A DNA stretch of 38,783 nucleotides from Chitinophaga pinensis (GCA_945878925.1 CAMDXE010000007.1:1-38783), one strand, 5' to 3'. Shown: positions 19,260-29,011, counted from the stretch's first letter. The notes: generated from the sequence alone by a model not told the origin. Translations and numbers: made by a program.

Positions 19260-19320
19260 GTTTTCTTTTTTATTAATATGTTTTATAGAGGCTAACCATT
19301 TATCGACACCTGCAATAAAT

Positions 19321-19980
19321 ATGAAAAAAATAGTAAAAATACTCCTCATTATTTTGGCCCCCTCATCTTTACTGGCCAACTCTGAAACTTTTGTTTTGTC
19401 GCCGCCCACTAAGGATATTGCATCGTATGCGGCTAAAAAAACTAAAAAGGAATTTCCCTACCGACAGATTGCAACTTTTTATCCTGTTAAAGCCATGGCT
19501 AACTATATGTTGGCTGGATATGAAAGGCAAATTGGCCCAAAGCATGCCTTAAAAATTGCTGTAGGTTATGCAAATTTTGAAGAACAAAGTTTTCAAACTG
19601 GATTTAATAACGACCTCAAAAGTTTCTCAGGCACCCGTTTCGATTTGATGTTTAAATACTTTGCCGGAAGAGATCCCGAAATGTTTAATGGCTTTTATGT
19701 GGCCCCCTATCTTTCATTCAAAAACTCAAATTTTCTTTATGAATTTGATGATAATATTGGGCTCCCAGATGCATGGGAAGAAGGTTCGGCCTCCTGCCTC
19801 GTTACTGGCTTTATATTTGGAATTCACTCTCCTTTAGGTTCGAGCTTTTGCATGGACCTTTATATTGGAAATGCTATGCAAAAAAGCAGAGGCGATTATA
19901 AACAAGCAAGCCGATTTCTGGACAGTTATAAAAGTTCCATTGGCGTTATTTCGGGCCTAAGTATTGGGTTTGGGTTTTAG
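19321..19980 (+). CDS. Hypothetical exported protein, probably an outer-membrane beta-barrel (OmpA/DUF3575-like)
   Basis: Signal MKKIVKILLIILAPSSLLANS; alternating amphipathic strands ending GVISGLSIGFGF. The track start at 19258 lies inside the upstream U-run, so 19321 is more likely. Confidence 0.6.
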   Translation: MKKIVKILLIILAPSSLLANSETFVLSPPTKDIASYAAKKTKKEFPYRQIATFYPVKAMANYMLAGYERQIGPKHALKIAVGYANFEEQSFQTGFNNDLKSFSGTRFDLMFKYFAGRDPEMFNGFYVAPYLSFKNSNFLYEFDDNIGLPDAWEEGSASCLVTGFIFGIHSPLGSSFCMDLYIGNAMQKSRGDYKQASRFLDSYKSSIGVISGLSIGFGF

Positions 19981-21327
19981 TCAACTTGCGATTGGCGAAA
20001 TTTTAACCAACAATACCTTCTTAGTGTCTGCCTGAATTTTATAATCATCGCTGAGCAAAATTCCACTTATCCAGATTATATCTTTGCCCGAAACCAGTAC
20101 CCAAATTTGCTCCTTTTCTATCCTCGAAAGTTTTTTATTAATTAAAACATCGCTTACTTTTTTGCTTCCTTTCATGCCAAGTGGCCTAATCTTGTCACCC
20201 TGCTGCCATGGCCTTAGGCTTAATGGAAATATTAGATTGTCGCCATTAAGGCACGCCTCTTGTTTTGCCAAAGGCTGGTTTTCATCTTTGTTTATTTCTT
20301 CAAAAAACCAATTATGATGGGGGGTGCATATTTGTTTAGTATCTCTGTTAACGCAATAAGTTTCAAAACTTTCGACTTGCTTTTTTTGAATGATTAGCTG
20401 GCCTCTATTTATGGTAAGTACATGGGTGTTTGAGAAAAACTGTTTGCCCGATAAGCCATTCATAGCAAGGTAAATATTGTCAACCGACGAAGCATTAAAT
20501 CCAAATTTTACCAAAATGGCATACAATATAAATAGAGGCTCAGGCTTTTTCAGCAACTCGCTTACGCAAATATGCGTTTGATTGGCACTAAGCGAAACCA
20601 ATTCGCTTTCGATCGTGGCCATATAATGGGCTATGAAACTACTGGCTTGTTTGGCTATTTTTGAATTGTCGAGAAAGGTGTTTTCAAATTCAGGATTAAT
20701 CTTTTTTAATTCAGGAATTACATTTAGCCTAAGTCTATTCCTGTGGTATTTGTCGCTCTCGTTGCTTTTGTCGTTTCGATAGGTAATCTTTAGGTTGTTT
20801 ACGGCCGTTTCCACCTCATCTCTTGTCAAACAGAGCATGGGTCTAATTACCTTTCCCGAAATCATGGCTATTCCTTCAAGCCCTCTCAAACCTGTGCCTC
20901 TCAACATATTTATCAAAATAGTTTCGGCATGATCCGATTTATGATGTGCCGTCACAATTTTTGTGGCTCCTTCGGTATTCAATTGGCACAGCTCGTCGAA
21001 CCAAGTATAGCGCAATTCGCGCGCAGCCATTTGGATAGAGAGCTTGTTTTGGGTGGCATAAGCCGTGGTTTCAAATGTTTTGCTATAAAATAGTATAGCA
21101 TGTGTTTGGCAATATGATTTAACAAGCGCTTCGTCAAGATCGCTTTCGGTTCCCCTTAATCCAAAATTGCAATGGGCTACAGTTAATTTATAGCCTTTGG
21201 CTTGCAAATAGGATAATAAAAACATCGAATCCATTCCCCCACTTACGGCCACTATTAAATTATCACTTTTCGAAATCAGGTGATTATGGAGTATGAATTT
21301 ATCTAATTTTTCAATCCAACTTGGCAT
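19981..21327 (-). CDS. tilS: tRNA(Ile)-lysidine synthase
   Basis: LIVAVSGGMDSMFLLSYL PP-loop motif, VTAHHKSDHAETILINMLRGTGLRGLEGI, RPMLCLTRDEVE. Start probably MPSWIEKLDKF (21327) rather than 21405. Confidence 0.93.
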   Translation of the reverse strand: MPSWIEKLDKFILHNHLISKSDNLIVAVSGGMDSMFLLSYLQAKGYKLTVAHCNFGLRGTESDLDEALVKSYCQTHAILFYSKTFETTAYATQNKLSIQMAARELRYTWFDELCQLNTEGATKIVTAHHKSDHAETILINMLRGTGLRGLEGIAMISGKVIRPMLCLTRDEVETAVNNLKITYRNDKSNESDKYHRNRLRLNVIPELKKINPEFENTFLDNSKIAKQASSFIAHYMATIESELVSLSANQTHICVSELLKKPEPLFILYAILVKFGFNASSVDNIYLAMNGLSGKQFFSNTHVLTINRGQLIIQKKQVESFETYCVNRDTKQICTPHHNWFFEEINKDENQPLAKQEACLNGDNLIFPLSLRPWQQGDKIRPLGMKGSKKVSDVLINKKLSRIEKEQIWVLVSGKDIIWISGILLSDDYKIQADTKKVLLVKISPIAS

Positions 21328-21410
21328 AGTACAAAAATGATAAATTGAATCCTTAAAACCATAATCTACTTTACAAGCATTTTTAATCTTAAATTTGCGC
21401 ACCAAATTGT

Positions 21411-23303
21411 ATGAGCGACCCTATCAAACATGAGTGTGGAATAGCCTTTATTAGACTTAAAAAACCACTTGACTATTATCGTCAAAAATACGGCACCTCC
21501 CTTTTTGGATTAAAACGCTTGCAGCTTTTGATGGCTAAGCAGCTCAACCGAGGGCAAGATGGTGCTGGAATTGGAATCATTAAATTGGACCCCAAATACG
21601 GGCAGCGCTATATTGCTCGAAAACGCAGCGTTAGCAAAAATGCGGTGTCGGATATGTTTGCTGAGATTAAAGCTAAATACGACGCCCTCGATCCTCGAAA
21701 AGTGGATGATATTGAATGGCTGAAAGATAATTTTGCTTATGCCGGAGAACTTTTAATCGGACATCTTCGCTATGGCACACATGGCGGAAATTCGATTGAA
21801 CACATTCATCCTTTTTTACGTCAAAATAATTGGATGAGCCGCAATTTAGTATTGGCCGGCAATTATAATATGACCAACGTTGAGGAAATGTTTCAGCATT
21901 TAATTGAATTGGGGCAACATCCAAAAGAAATTTCAGACAATGTTACGATGCTCGAAAAAATTGGTCATTTTATTGATGAAGAAAATGAATTAATTTTTAG
22001 AAAATATAAAAATCTTGGCTATTCGCATACCGATATAACCAGCAAAATAAAAGAAGAACTCGATATAGAAACGATATTAAAACGTTCGTTCAAAAATGTA
22101 GATGGGGGATACAATATGGTTGGAATGCTTGGCCATGGCGACGCTTTTATAATCAGAGACCCGGGCGGCATACGACCTTCGTTCTATTGCGAAGACGATG
22201 AAATATTTGTTGCAGCAAGCGAAAGACCTGCCATTCAAACAGCTTTTAATTTTAAACGCCTCGATATTAAAGAATTGCAACCCGGCAATGCCTTAATAAT
22301 TAAACAATCGGGGCAGGTTAAGGAAGTATCAATTTTGCCCCCTACTCAAAAAACTAGCTGTTCGTTTGAGCGCATTTACTTCTCGCGCGCTAGCGATGCC
22401 GATATTTATCAGGAACGCAAACAGTTAGGAAGGTTATTGACGGACGCGGTGCTTAAAAAAGTTGATTTTAATTTTAAAACGGCCGTATTTTCCTATATCC
22501 CCAATTCGGCATCAACGGCCTATTATGGATTGCTGGATGGGGTAAATGACTATTTGAATGCTTGGAAAATTGATGCCATATCTAAATTAGGTTCTAGTGC
22601 CTCACGTGATGAGATTTCGGCCATTGTTTCGGTAATGCCTCGCCTTGAAAAGGTGCTAATAAAAGATGCCAAAATGCGTACCTTTATTTCGCAAGGAAAA
22701 GATAGGGATGATTTGGTGGGCGAAGCCTACGACGTAACCTATGGACTGGTAAAAAATCAAGAGGATACCTTGGTGGTAATGGACGATTCGGTAGTTAGAG
22801 GAACCACCTTAAGCAAAAGTGTCCTGCGAATTTTAGATCGCCTCAATCCTAAACATATTGTTATTGTTTCGTCGGCCCCCATCATTAAATATCCCGATTG
22901 TTATGGTATTGATATGAGCCGTTTCAATGAATTTGTAGCCTATAAAGCCCTGATAAATTTATTGAAAAAAAATGGCCTTGAATCAAAAATCGAAGAAACT
23001 TATAAGGAATGCAAACGCCTCATAAGCCTGCCAAATGCCGAATTGCGCAATGCCGTTAAAGATTTATATGATTTATTTACCGATGAACAGTTAACCGAAG
23101 AAATAAGAAATATAATAACGCCTGCCGATTTAAACGCTACCGTGGATATGGTTTTTCAAAGCGTCGAAAATTTGCACATCGCCTGTCCAAATCATAAAGG
23201 CGACTGGTATTTTACAGGCAATTATCCCACATCGGGCGGAATCAAAGTGGTATTGCGTTCCTTTATTTATGCTTTTGAAGGCCGTAGCGATAGAGCGTAT
23301 TAA
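21411..23303 (+). CDS. Amidophosphoribosyltransferase-like class II glutamine amidotransferase, long (630 aa) form
   Basis: HECGIAFIRLKK, MAKQLNRGQDGAGIG, IGHLRYGTHGG, AGNYNMTN, IIRDPGGIRP and PRPP-binding VVMDDSVVRGTTLSKSVLRIL. Confidence 0.9.
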   Translation: MSDPIKHECGIAFIRLKKPLDYYRQKYGTSLFGLKRLQLLMAKQLNRGQDGAGIGIIKLDPKYGQRYIARKRSVSKNAVSDMFAEIKAKYDALDPRKVDDIEWLKDNFAYAGELLIGHLRYGTHGGNSIEHIHPFLRQNNWMSRNLVLAGNYNMTNVEEMFQHLIELGQHPKEISDNVTMLEKIGHFIDEENELIFRKYKNLGYSHTDITSKIKEELDIETILKRSFKNVDGGYNMVGMLGHGDAFIIRDPGGIRPSFYCEDDEIFVAASERPAIQTAFNFKRLDIKELQPGNALIIKQSGQVKEVSILPPTQKTSCSFERIYFSRASDADIYQERKQLGRLLTDAVLKKVDFNFKTAVFSYIPNSASTAYYGLLDGVNDYLNAWKIDAISKLGSSASRDEISAIVSVMPRLEKVLIKDAKMRTFISQGKDRDDLVGEAYDVTYGLVKNQEDTLVVMDDSVVRGTTLSKSVLRILDRLNPKHIVIVSSAPIIKYPDCYGIDMSRFNEFVAYKALINLLKKNGLESKIEETYKECKRLISLPNAELRNAVKDLYDLFTDEQLTEEIRNIITPADLNATVDMVFQSVENLHIACPNHKGDWYFTGNYPTSGGIKVVLRSFIYAFEGRSDRAY

Positions 23304-23317
23304 ATAAAATATCAGCT

Positions 23318-24268
23318 CTAAGCCTCGTTATAAACACCCATATTCGAGAATTTTTCAACCCTTTGGTTTACAAGTTCTTCCTTATTAAGTACAAGCAATT
23401 CCTTAAGCATTTTCTTTAATTCTTGTTTCAATGTTTTATACATCGCTTCGGGGTTGTTATGCGCTCCCCCAATGGGTTCGGTAATGATTTTGTCAATCAA
23501 CTTGTTTTCCAACATTTCGTTGGATGTTAGTTTTAAGGAAATAGCTGCTTTTTCTTTATGCTCCCAACTGCGCCATAAAATAGATGAGCACGATTCGGGT
23601 GATATTACCGAATACCAAGTATACTCAAGCATGGCTATTTTATTTCCAACTCCAATTCCTAAAGCACCTCCACTGGCTCCTTCGCCAATTACCACGCATA
23701 TTACAGGCACCTTAAGAACCGCCATTTCCATCAGATTTTTTGCAATGGCCTCCCCTTGTCCGCGCTCTTCAGCCTCTAATCCTGGCGAAGCGCCCGGGGT
23801 GTCGATTAAGGTAATTATGGGGATGTTGAATTTTTCAGCCAAACGCATCAATCTAAGGGCTTTTCGGTACCCTTCGGGGTTAGGCATTCCAAAATTTCTC
23901 ATCTGACGCTGTTTGGTGTTTCTGCCTTTTTGATGCCCAATAACCATAACCGGTTGATTGTCTAATTTGGCAAAGCCTCCTACCATAGCCTTATCGTCGG
24001 CTACATTTCTGTCGCCGTGCAACTCAATAAAATCGCTAAATACCTCTTCGATATAATCGAAGGTATAGGGTCTATCAGGATGTCGGCTAATCTGAACCTT
24101 TTGCCATCCATTTAGTTCGCTGTAAATGGTTTTTTTTAACTCCTGTAATTTGCCCTCTAATTGCTCGATGGTATCGCTCAAATTAACCTTTCCTTTGGCA
24201 TGAGTTTCTTTTGCTTTTTCAATCTGCTTCTGCAGTTCTTCTATTGGTTTTTCAAATTCAAATAGCAT
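23318..24268 (-). CDS. accA: Acetyl-CoA carboxylase carboxyltransferase subunit alpha
   Basis: [95 protein letters not shown]. Confidence 0.97.
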   Translation of the reverse strand: MLFEFEKPIEELQKQIEKAKETHAKGKVNLSDTIEQLEGKLQELKKTIYSELNGWQKVQISRHPDRPYTFDYIEEVFSDFIELHGDRNVADDKAMVGGFAKLDNQPVMVIGHQKGRNTKQRQMRNFGMPNPEGYRKALRLMRLAEKFNIPIITLIDTPGASPGLEAEERGQGEAIAKNLMEMAVLKVPVICVVIGEGASGGALGIGVGNKIAMLEYTWYSVISPESCSSILWRSWEHKEKAAISLKLTSNEMLENKLIDKIITEPIGGAHNNPEAMYKTLKQELKKMLKELLVLNKEELVNQRVEKFSNMGVYNEA

Positions 24269-24289
24269 CATAAAAAGTAATTAGGGCAG

Positions 24290-24297
24290 CAAATGTA
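24290..24297 (-). promoter_or_regulatory. Putative -7 element (TACATTTG on minus strand) upstream of accA
   Basis: caaatgta on plus strand, about 20 bp upstream of the accA start; TAnnTTTG match only. Confidence 0.35.
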
Positions 24298-24402
24298 AGG
24301 ATTTATTAAGCATTAGGTAAAATAGCCTTATGAATGGCGCTACAAAAGGGGAATCAAACCCCATTGAACGAGGATATACTCCTTAATCGATACCAATTTA
24401 AA

Positions 24403-26865
24403 TTACCCTAATTTATGTTTCCAATAGCTTACAAAAAATCGAAGTTCTTCGTAGCTATAGTCCTCGCCAAGTAAATTTTTGGCTTCGCTAATTTTTAGTT
24501 CTGGATGGCTGGCATAAACGCCCTCTATGGCCTCAAGTTTTGGTGGTGCAATAAATTGATTGATCGACAGCAATCCTTGTCCAACATAGTGTGTCAAATG
24601 TCCGTTTATGGTTGAGGCGGCCAATGCTCTTTGTGTGGCAATTTCGATAACCGATAGCCCACTCACCAATAAATCGTAACTAATTTTATGAGACTCTTCT
24701 TTGATGGCTTTCGGTTTTATTTCTTCTTTAGGCTCGGCCGAAACATGGATTTGATTGCTTTGGCAATACGCCATAACCGTGTTAATTATTTCGTCGCCAT
24801 ACTTGCTGCACGTTTTTTTGCCAATGCCTTTTACTTTTACCAATGCATTAAGGGTAGTGGGCAAAGTGTTTGAAATTTCCATTAGCGCTTTTAAAGTAAA
24901 TATTTTGAAGTCTTCAACCTTTATCTCATCTGCCAAATGCCGGCGTAATTTTCGAAGTTTATGGTATAAAACTGGATGTTGGCTTGAGTTTAAGTCTTTA
25001 AAATCATGCTTATCTTGTCGCTGATTTATTTTTTGAAAATCAAGTTCGGCATTTACCTTTATCTGAGCATAAGCTGACGCCTTAAAATCGGAGGCACAAT
25101 ATTTGAAGCACGCCATCTTAATAAACAAAGCTTGTTTGGCAATCGTTAACGCTTTGTTAATGGCTTCCTTTATTGCTTTATTATCGGTTTGTATGGTCAA
25201 TTCATTCAGTGGCTTTTGCAACAACTCTTCCCATAATAAACTAAAGTAGGCTTGTCCTTTTGCTAGGCGTTCGTTCAATTGCACATTCGATTCAATCGCA
25301 CCATCCTTAAGTATCAATTGCTTTATTTGGTTATGAAAATTTCGAAGCACTTTTCCAATGCTTAATTCTGCTTTGGATATTACCTCCCCAAATTGCTCAA
25401 CCGTTTTTGAATCTATGGGGGGTGAATTTTCTAAAAGTTGAGTATGTAAATAAACGAGGGGATGGCGCAATCGATCATAGTCGAGCAAATCCATTATTAG
25501 CCCTTCCTGATATTCGAGCTTATCTTTTTGCAACGCCTCATCATCCAAATTTTGTTGGGCAAAGGAATGGTTAAATTGATGAATCGTAGAATCTAATCGA
25601 ATGCTTTTTGAAGAAATTGGCGTGCTTAATATTATGCCCTCCAAAGTGCGACATCGGCTTAGAGCCACATATACTTGGCCACTGCTAAAAGCATCTTCGG
25701 CGTCAATAATTACCTTGTCAAATGTTAGCCCTTGGCTTTTATGTATGGTTATGGCATACGCCAATTTTAAAGGCATTTGGTTAAACGACCCTAAAACTTT
25801 TTCTTCAATGGTTTTGGATTCCAAATTCAAGGTATACTTGATATTATTCCACTCCTCATTGGCTACGAGTATTTCATCAAAATCGTCCGTTTTAACACAA
25901 ATACTGTCTGAGTCTAATTTTACAATTCGACCAATCTTACCATTAAAATATTTTTTTTCTTTGGCCGTGTCGTTTTTAATAAACATCACTTGAGCCCCTA
26001 TTTTCAATTCAAGGTTTTGGTCGGTAGGGAAGCTGTATTCTGAAAAATCGCCTGTAATTTTTGCCTTATAAACCCTTGACGTTCCACTTAGTTTTTCTAA
26101 TCGGTCTTGGTTTATTTGTTTGGCCATAGCATTGTGCGACGAAAGGGTTATATAACCCTCGTCCTGGTTTGATTCTAAAATACCTCTGTCCAATCGACTA
26201 TTGAGCAGGGCAAAGCCCTCCATACTCATTTCGTTGTTTCGAACTTGATTCAACAAATCGATAAAAACGCCATCGCTTTGCCTAAAAATATGTTTTAACT
26301 CAACGATAACAGGATAGTTTTTTCCTAAGGCATGGCTGCTAAAAAAAAATACAGTTTGATAATGCGTTTTTAGCAATTCCCAATCGGCGTCTTTCATTAC
26401 CGGAGCCAACTGATTTATATCGCCAATTAGCAGCAATTGAACTCCGCCAAATGCTTCAAAGCGGTTTCGAAATTGCCTAAGCACCATATCCACGGCATCT
26501 AACACATCGCATCGCACCATACTAATTTCGTCAATCACCAATAAATCGATGCTTTTGATGAGGTTGATTTTATCGCGCGAATATTTTTTAGGTTCCACCG
26601 CCACATGATTGGGAACAAAAGGCGAAAATGAAAGTTGAAATAAAGAATGTATGGTTACCCCTCCTGCATTAATAGCCGCAACCCCTGTAGGCGCTACTAT
26701 GGCCATTCGTTTAGCCGTTTGTTTTTTAAGCCTGTGTAAAAACGTGGTTTTGCCTGTGCCTGCTTTGCCTGTCAAAAAAACATTTCGATTGGTATTGAGG
26801 ACATAATCATAAGCCAAATCGAGTTGAGCATTGGATTGCGTGGCAAAATCGTCCGTTTTATTCAT
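24403..26865 (-). CDS. PIF1-like helicase with HRDC-like and C-terminal helix-turn-helix domains
   Basis: NVFLTGKAGTGKTTFLHRL Walker A, LVIDEISMVRCDVLDAVD, QLLLIGDINQLAPV, LAYAITIHKSQGLTFDKVIIDAE; HRDC-like KLRRHLADEIKVEDFKIFTLKALMEIS...VKGIGKKTCSKYGDEI; HTH at C-terminus. Start at 26865 (MNKTDD) or 26883. Confidence 0.9.
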   Translation of the reverse strand: MNKTDDFATQSNAQLDLAYDYVLNTNRNVFLTGKAGTGKTTFLHRLKKQTAKRMAIVAPTGVAAINAGGVTIHSLFQLSFSPFVPNHVAVEPKKYSRDKINLIKSIDLLVIDEISMVRCDVLDAVDMVLRQFRNRFEAFGGVQLLLIGDINQLAPVMKDADWELLKTHYQTVFFFSSHALGKNYPVIVELKHIFRQSDGVFIDLLNQVRNNEMSMEGFALLNSRLDRGILESNQDEGYITLSSHNAMAKQINQDRLEKLSGTSRVYKAKITGDFSEYSFPTDQNLELKIGAQVMFIKNDTAKEKKYFNGKIGRIVKLDSDSICVKTDDFDEILVANEEWNNIKYTLNLESKTIEEKVLGSFNQMPLKLAYAITIHKSQGLTFDKVIIDAEDAFSSGQVYVALSRCRTLEGIILSTPISSKSIRLDSTIHQFNHSFAQQNLDDEALQKDKLEYQEGLIMDLLDYDRLRHPLVYLHTQLLENSPPIDSKTVEQFGEVISKAELSIGKVLRNFHNQIKQLILKDGAIESNVQLNERLAKGQAYFSLLWEELLQKPLNELTIQTDNKAIKEAINKALTIAKQALFIKMACFKYCASDFKASAYAQIKVNAELDFQKINQRQDKHDFKDLNSSQHPVLYHKLRKLRRHLADEIKVEDFKIFTLKALMEISNTLPTTLNALVKVKGIGKKTCSKYGDEIINTVMAYCQSNQIHVSAEPKEEIKPKAIKEESHKISYDLLVSGLSVIEIATQRALAASTINGHLTHYVGQGLLSINQFIAPPKLEAIEGVYASHPELKISEAKNLLGEDYSYEELRFFVSYWKHKLG

Positions 26866-26956
26866 CCTGTTTAAGGTTAACAAATGTATTGGAAATTATT
26901 AAAAATTTGGTTCGATATTTTAACAAATACCGAAGTCATATCTGTACTAATATGTC

Positions 26957-27022
26957 ATAAAAAAAGCCCCGCAAACGGCTCAAATAGAAGGAAGCAGTTT
27001 GGAGGGCTTAAGGCTTTTTTAT
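26957..27022 (-). terminator. Long stem-loop terminator downstream of the cold-shock gene
   Basis: aaaaaaagccccgcaaacggc...gcagtttggagggcttaaggctttttt: AAAAAGCC/GGCTTTTT base plus CAAAC/GTTTG inner stem. Confidence 0.55.
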
Positions 27023-27068
27023 TATTTGGAACCCTTTGCTTACGGCGTAATAAAAGGATAAATAAGTA

Positions 27069-27260
27069 TTAAGCTTTTTTTACATTTACCGCCGAGGGAC
27101 CTTTGCGGCCTACTTCTACTTCGTAGGTTACTTGATCGTCTTGTGAAATTTGGTCGATAATACCGGTTACGTGTACAAAAACTTCCTGACCATTGTCGTT
27201 GTTTTTAATAAAGCCATAGCCTTTTGACGCGTTAAAAAATTTTACTGTTCCTGTGTCCAT
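27069..27260 (-). CDS. Cold-shock domain protein
   Basis: 63 aa. MDTGTVKFFNASKGYGFIKNNDNGQEVFVHVTGI...VTYEVEVGRKGPSAVNV; RNP1/RNP2 motifs. Confidence 0.97.
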   Translation of the reverse strand: MDTGTVKFFNASKGYGFIKNNDNGQEVFVHVTGIIDQISQDDQVTYEVEVGRKGPSAVNVKKA

Positions 27261-27288
27261 TGGTTAATAAATTAAGATGTTAAAATGC

Positions 27289-27296
27289 CAAAAATA
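27289..27296 (-). promoter_or_regulatory. Putative -7 element (TATTTTTG on minus strand) for the cold-shock gene
   Basis: caaaaata on plus strand, about 30 bp upstream of the csp start. Confidence 0.4.
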
Positions 27297-27421
27297 CAGT
27301 TAATATTTTCCTTTTTACTATTCTTTTTTGAAAAACAAAAATAGATGTACATTTTTAAAGTCAGCCCTAAATCGAATGCCGAATGAAGCCTTTGAAGGAA
27401 CTCCTAAAATGGCCCTTTAAC

Positions 27422-28165
27422 CTAAGTGCCGCTCACTAAAATATTCTTATACTGATTAAGGCCCCAAACTTCATAGCTTGGTATAAGCAGTGGATCAAAC
27501 GTTAACAAAGTTTCGCCTTCCAAAAATTGAATTTTAAGGCCAAAGCTACCAATGGTTTCATAAAATTGGGCTACCGAACTGCCGGCGGCCCTCAAACCGT
27601 GTGGCCAAAATTCTAATAAAAGTTTGATATCGGGATTGGCCTTAATGGTTTTTTCCATGCCCTTAAGCGCCGCCACTTCATAGCCTTGAATGTCCATTTT
27701 TATAAGGTTAACTGTCCATAGGCCGTTTACATAATCGTCAATAGCGATGGCCTCTATGGTTTCGAACGATTGAAATTCATCCACAGGATAGGTGCGATGA
27801 TCGACATTCAAATCTTTTGATTTATAAATTGTCAATTGGCCCGATTTATCACTCACCGCTTTATGGTTGAGCACCACGTTGACCAACTGCTGCGTGTTGT
27901 TTTTTAGATGCTTGAAGTTTAAGCCATCAGGCTCAAATGAATGTACTTTACCATATTTTCCAGTACACTTTGATAATATTTTGGAGTAAAATCCAATGTT
28001 GGCGCCAATGTCTAAAATTATATCATCGGGGGCAATTATTTTTTTTAAATACCTAATTTCATCTGCATCCTGCCTGTTCTTAAACATTGGATAAATAACG
28101 TTGTATATAGGGAATGCATGGGTATATAAAAAATGACCTATCCTAATTGAAAGTGGTTTTGACAT
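27422..28165 (-). CDS. FkbM-family SAM-dependent methyltransferase
   Basis: DDIILDIGANIGFYSKILSKC, VHSFEPDGLNFKHLKNN, VNLIKMDIQGYEVAALKGMEKTI. Track start 28192; MSKPL at 28165 preferred because a TATTTTTG box overlaps the upstream codons. Confidence 0.9.
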   Translation of the reverse strand: MSKPLSIRIGHFLYTHAFPIYNVIYPMFKNRQDADEIRYLKKIIAPDDIILDIGANIGFYSKILSKCTGKYGKVHSFEPDGLNFKHLKNNTQQLVNVVLNHKAVSDKSGQLTIYKSKDLNVDHRTYPVDEFQSFETIEAIAIDDYVNGLWTVNLIKMDIQGYEVAALKGMEKTIKANPDIKLLLEFWPHGLRAAGSSVAQFYETIGSFGLKIQFLEGETLLTFDPLLIPSYEVWGLNQYKNILVSGT

Positions 28166-28269
28166 CACTCGCAAAAATAAAGCTTTCGGCACTTAAAATA
28201 GCTTTGCTTGGTTTCAAAATATTTTTACCCTCAGCTTCGGTTTGTGGCCTAAGAATAATGCTTAAATCT

Positions 28270-28302
28270 TTTGGCTAAAAGGGCTTGAAACTGTTATTTT
28301 TG
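28270..28302 (+). promoter_or_regulatory. Putative promoter (TTTG-N21-TATTTTTG) upstream of the cyclophilin-pgk pair
   Basis: TTTG at 28270-28273 and TATTTTTG at 28295-28302; start codon at 28340. Confidence 0.55.
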
Positions 28303-28339
28303 CACTACTTTTTTTACCCACTTTCTATTCGAATATCAC

Positions 28340-29011
28340 ATGAAAAACACAAACATTCTTTGGGCCCTCCTAGCCATATTTATTCTGGGATCTTGCTCAA
28401 ATTCAAGTCAGTCGTCGGTTGACGAATCGTCGTCAGTTGAAGAAGAGCCGGTGGTTGCTTTGGTAGATACCAGCAACGGGCTATTTGCCATTTTTAGCAC
28501 AACCAAAGGGGTGGCCATTGCAAAACTTTTTGATGAAAAAGCCCCTTTAACTGTGGCAAATTTTGTAGCCTTGGCCGAAGGAAGCATGCCAAATTCATTT
28601 CGAAAAGCAGGTGTTCCCTATTTTGATAGTTTAAAATTTCATAGGGTTATTAGTTTTACCAATGGCGATAAAGAAAATTTTATGATTCAAGGTGGCGATC
28701 CTCAGGGCACAGGCAACGGAGGCCCTGGCTACAACTTTAAAGATGAATTTTCGGATTTAAAACTTGATAGGCCTGGTTTATTGGCTATGGCCAATTCGGG
28801 ACCATCAACCAATGGAAGTCAATTTTTTATAACCCTTAAAGCAACCCCTTGGCTTGATGGCCTGCATACTGTTTATGGCGAATTAATTGCAGGAACCGAA
28901 GTGCCTTTTTTAATAAAAACGAATGACTATATCACTAAAATAAAAATAATTCGTAAAGGCGCTAAGGCTTTAAAATACAACGCTATGGCCGAGTATAATG
29001 CCCATAAATAA
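28340..29011 (+). CDS. Cyclophilin-type peptidyl-prolyl cis-trans isomerase, lipoprotein
   Basis: Lipobox [21 protein letters not shown]...[59 protein letters not shown]. Confidence 0.95.
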   Translation: MKNTNILWALLAIFILGSCSNSSQSSVDESSSVEEEPVVALVDTSNGLFAIFSTTKGVAIAKLFDEKAPLTVANFVALAEGSMPNSFRKAGVPYFDSLKFHRVISFTNGDKENFMIQGGDPQGTGNGGPGYNFKDEFSDLKLDRPGLLAMANSGPSTNGSQFFITLKATPWLDGLHTVYGELIAGTEVPFLIKTNDYITKIKIIRKGAKALKYNAMAEYNAHK

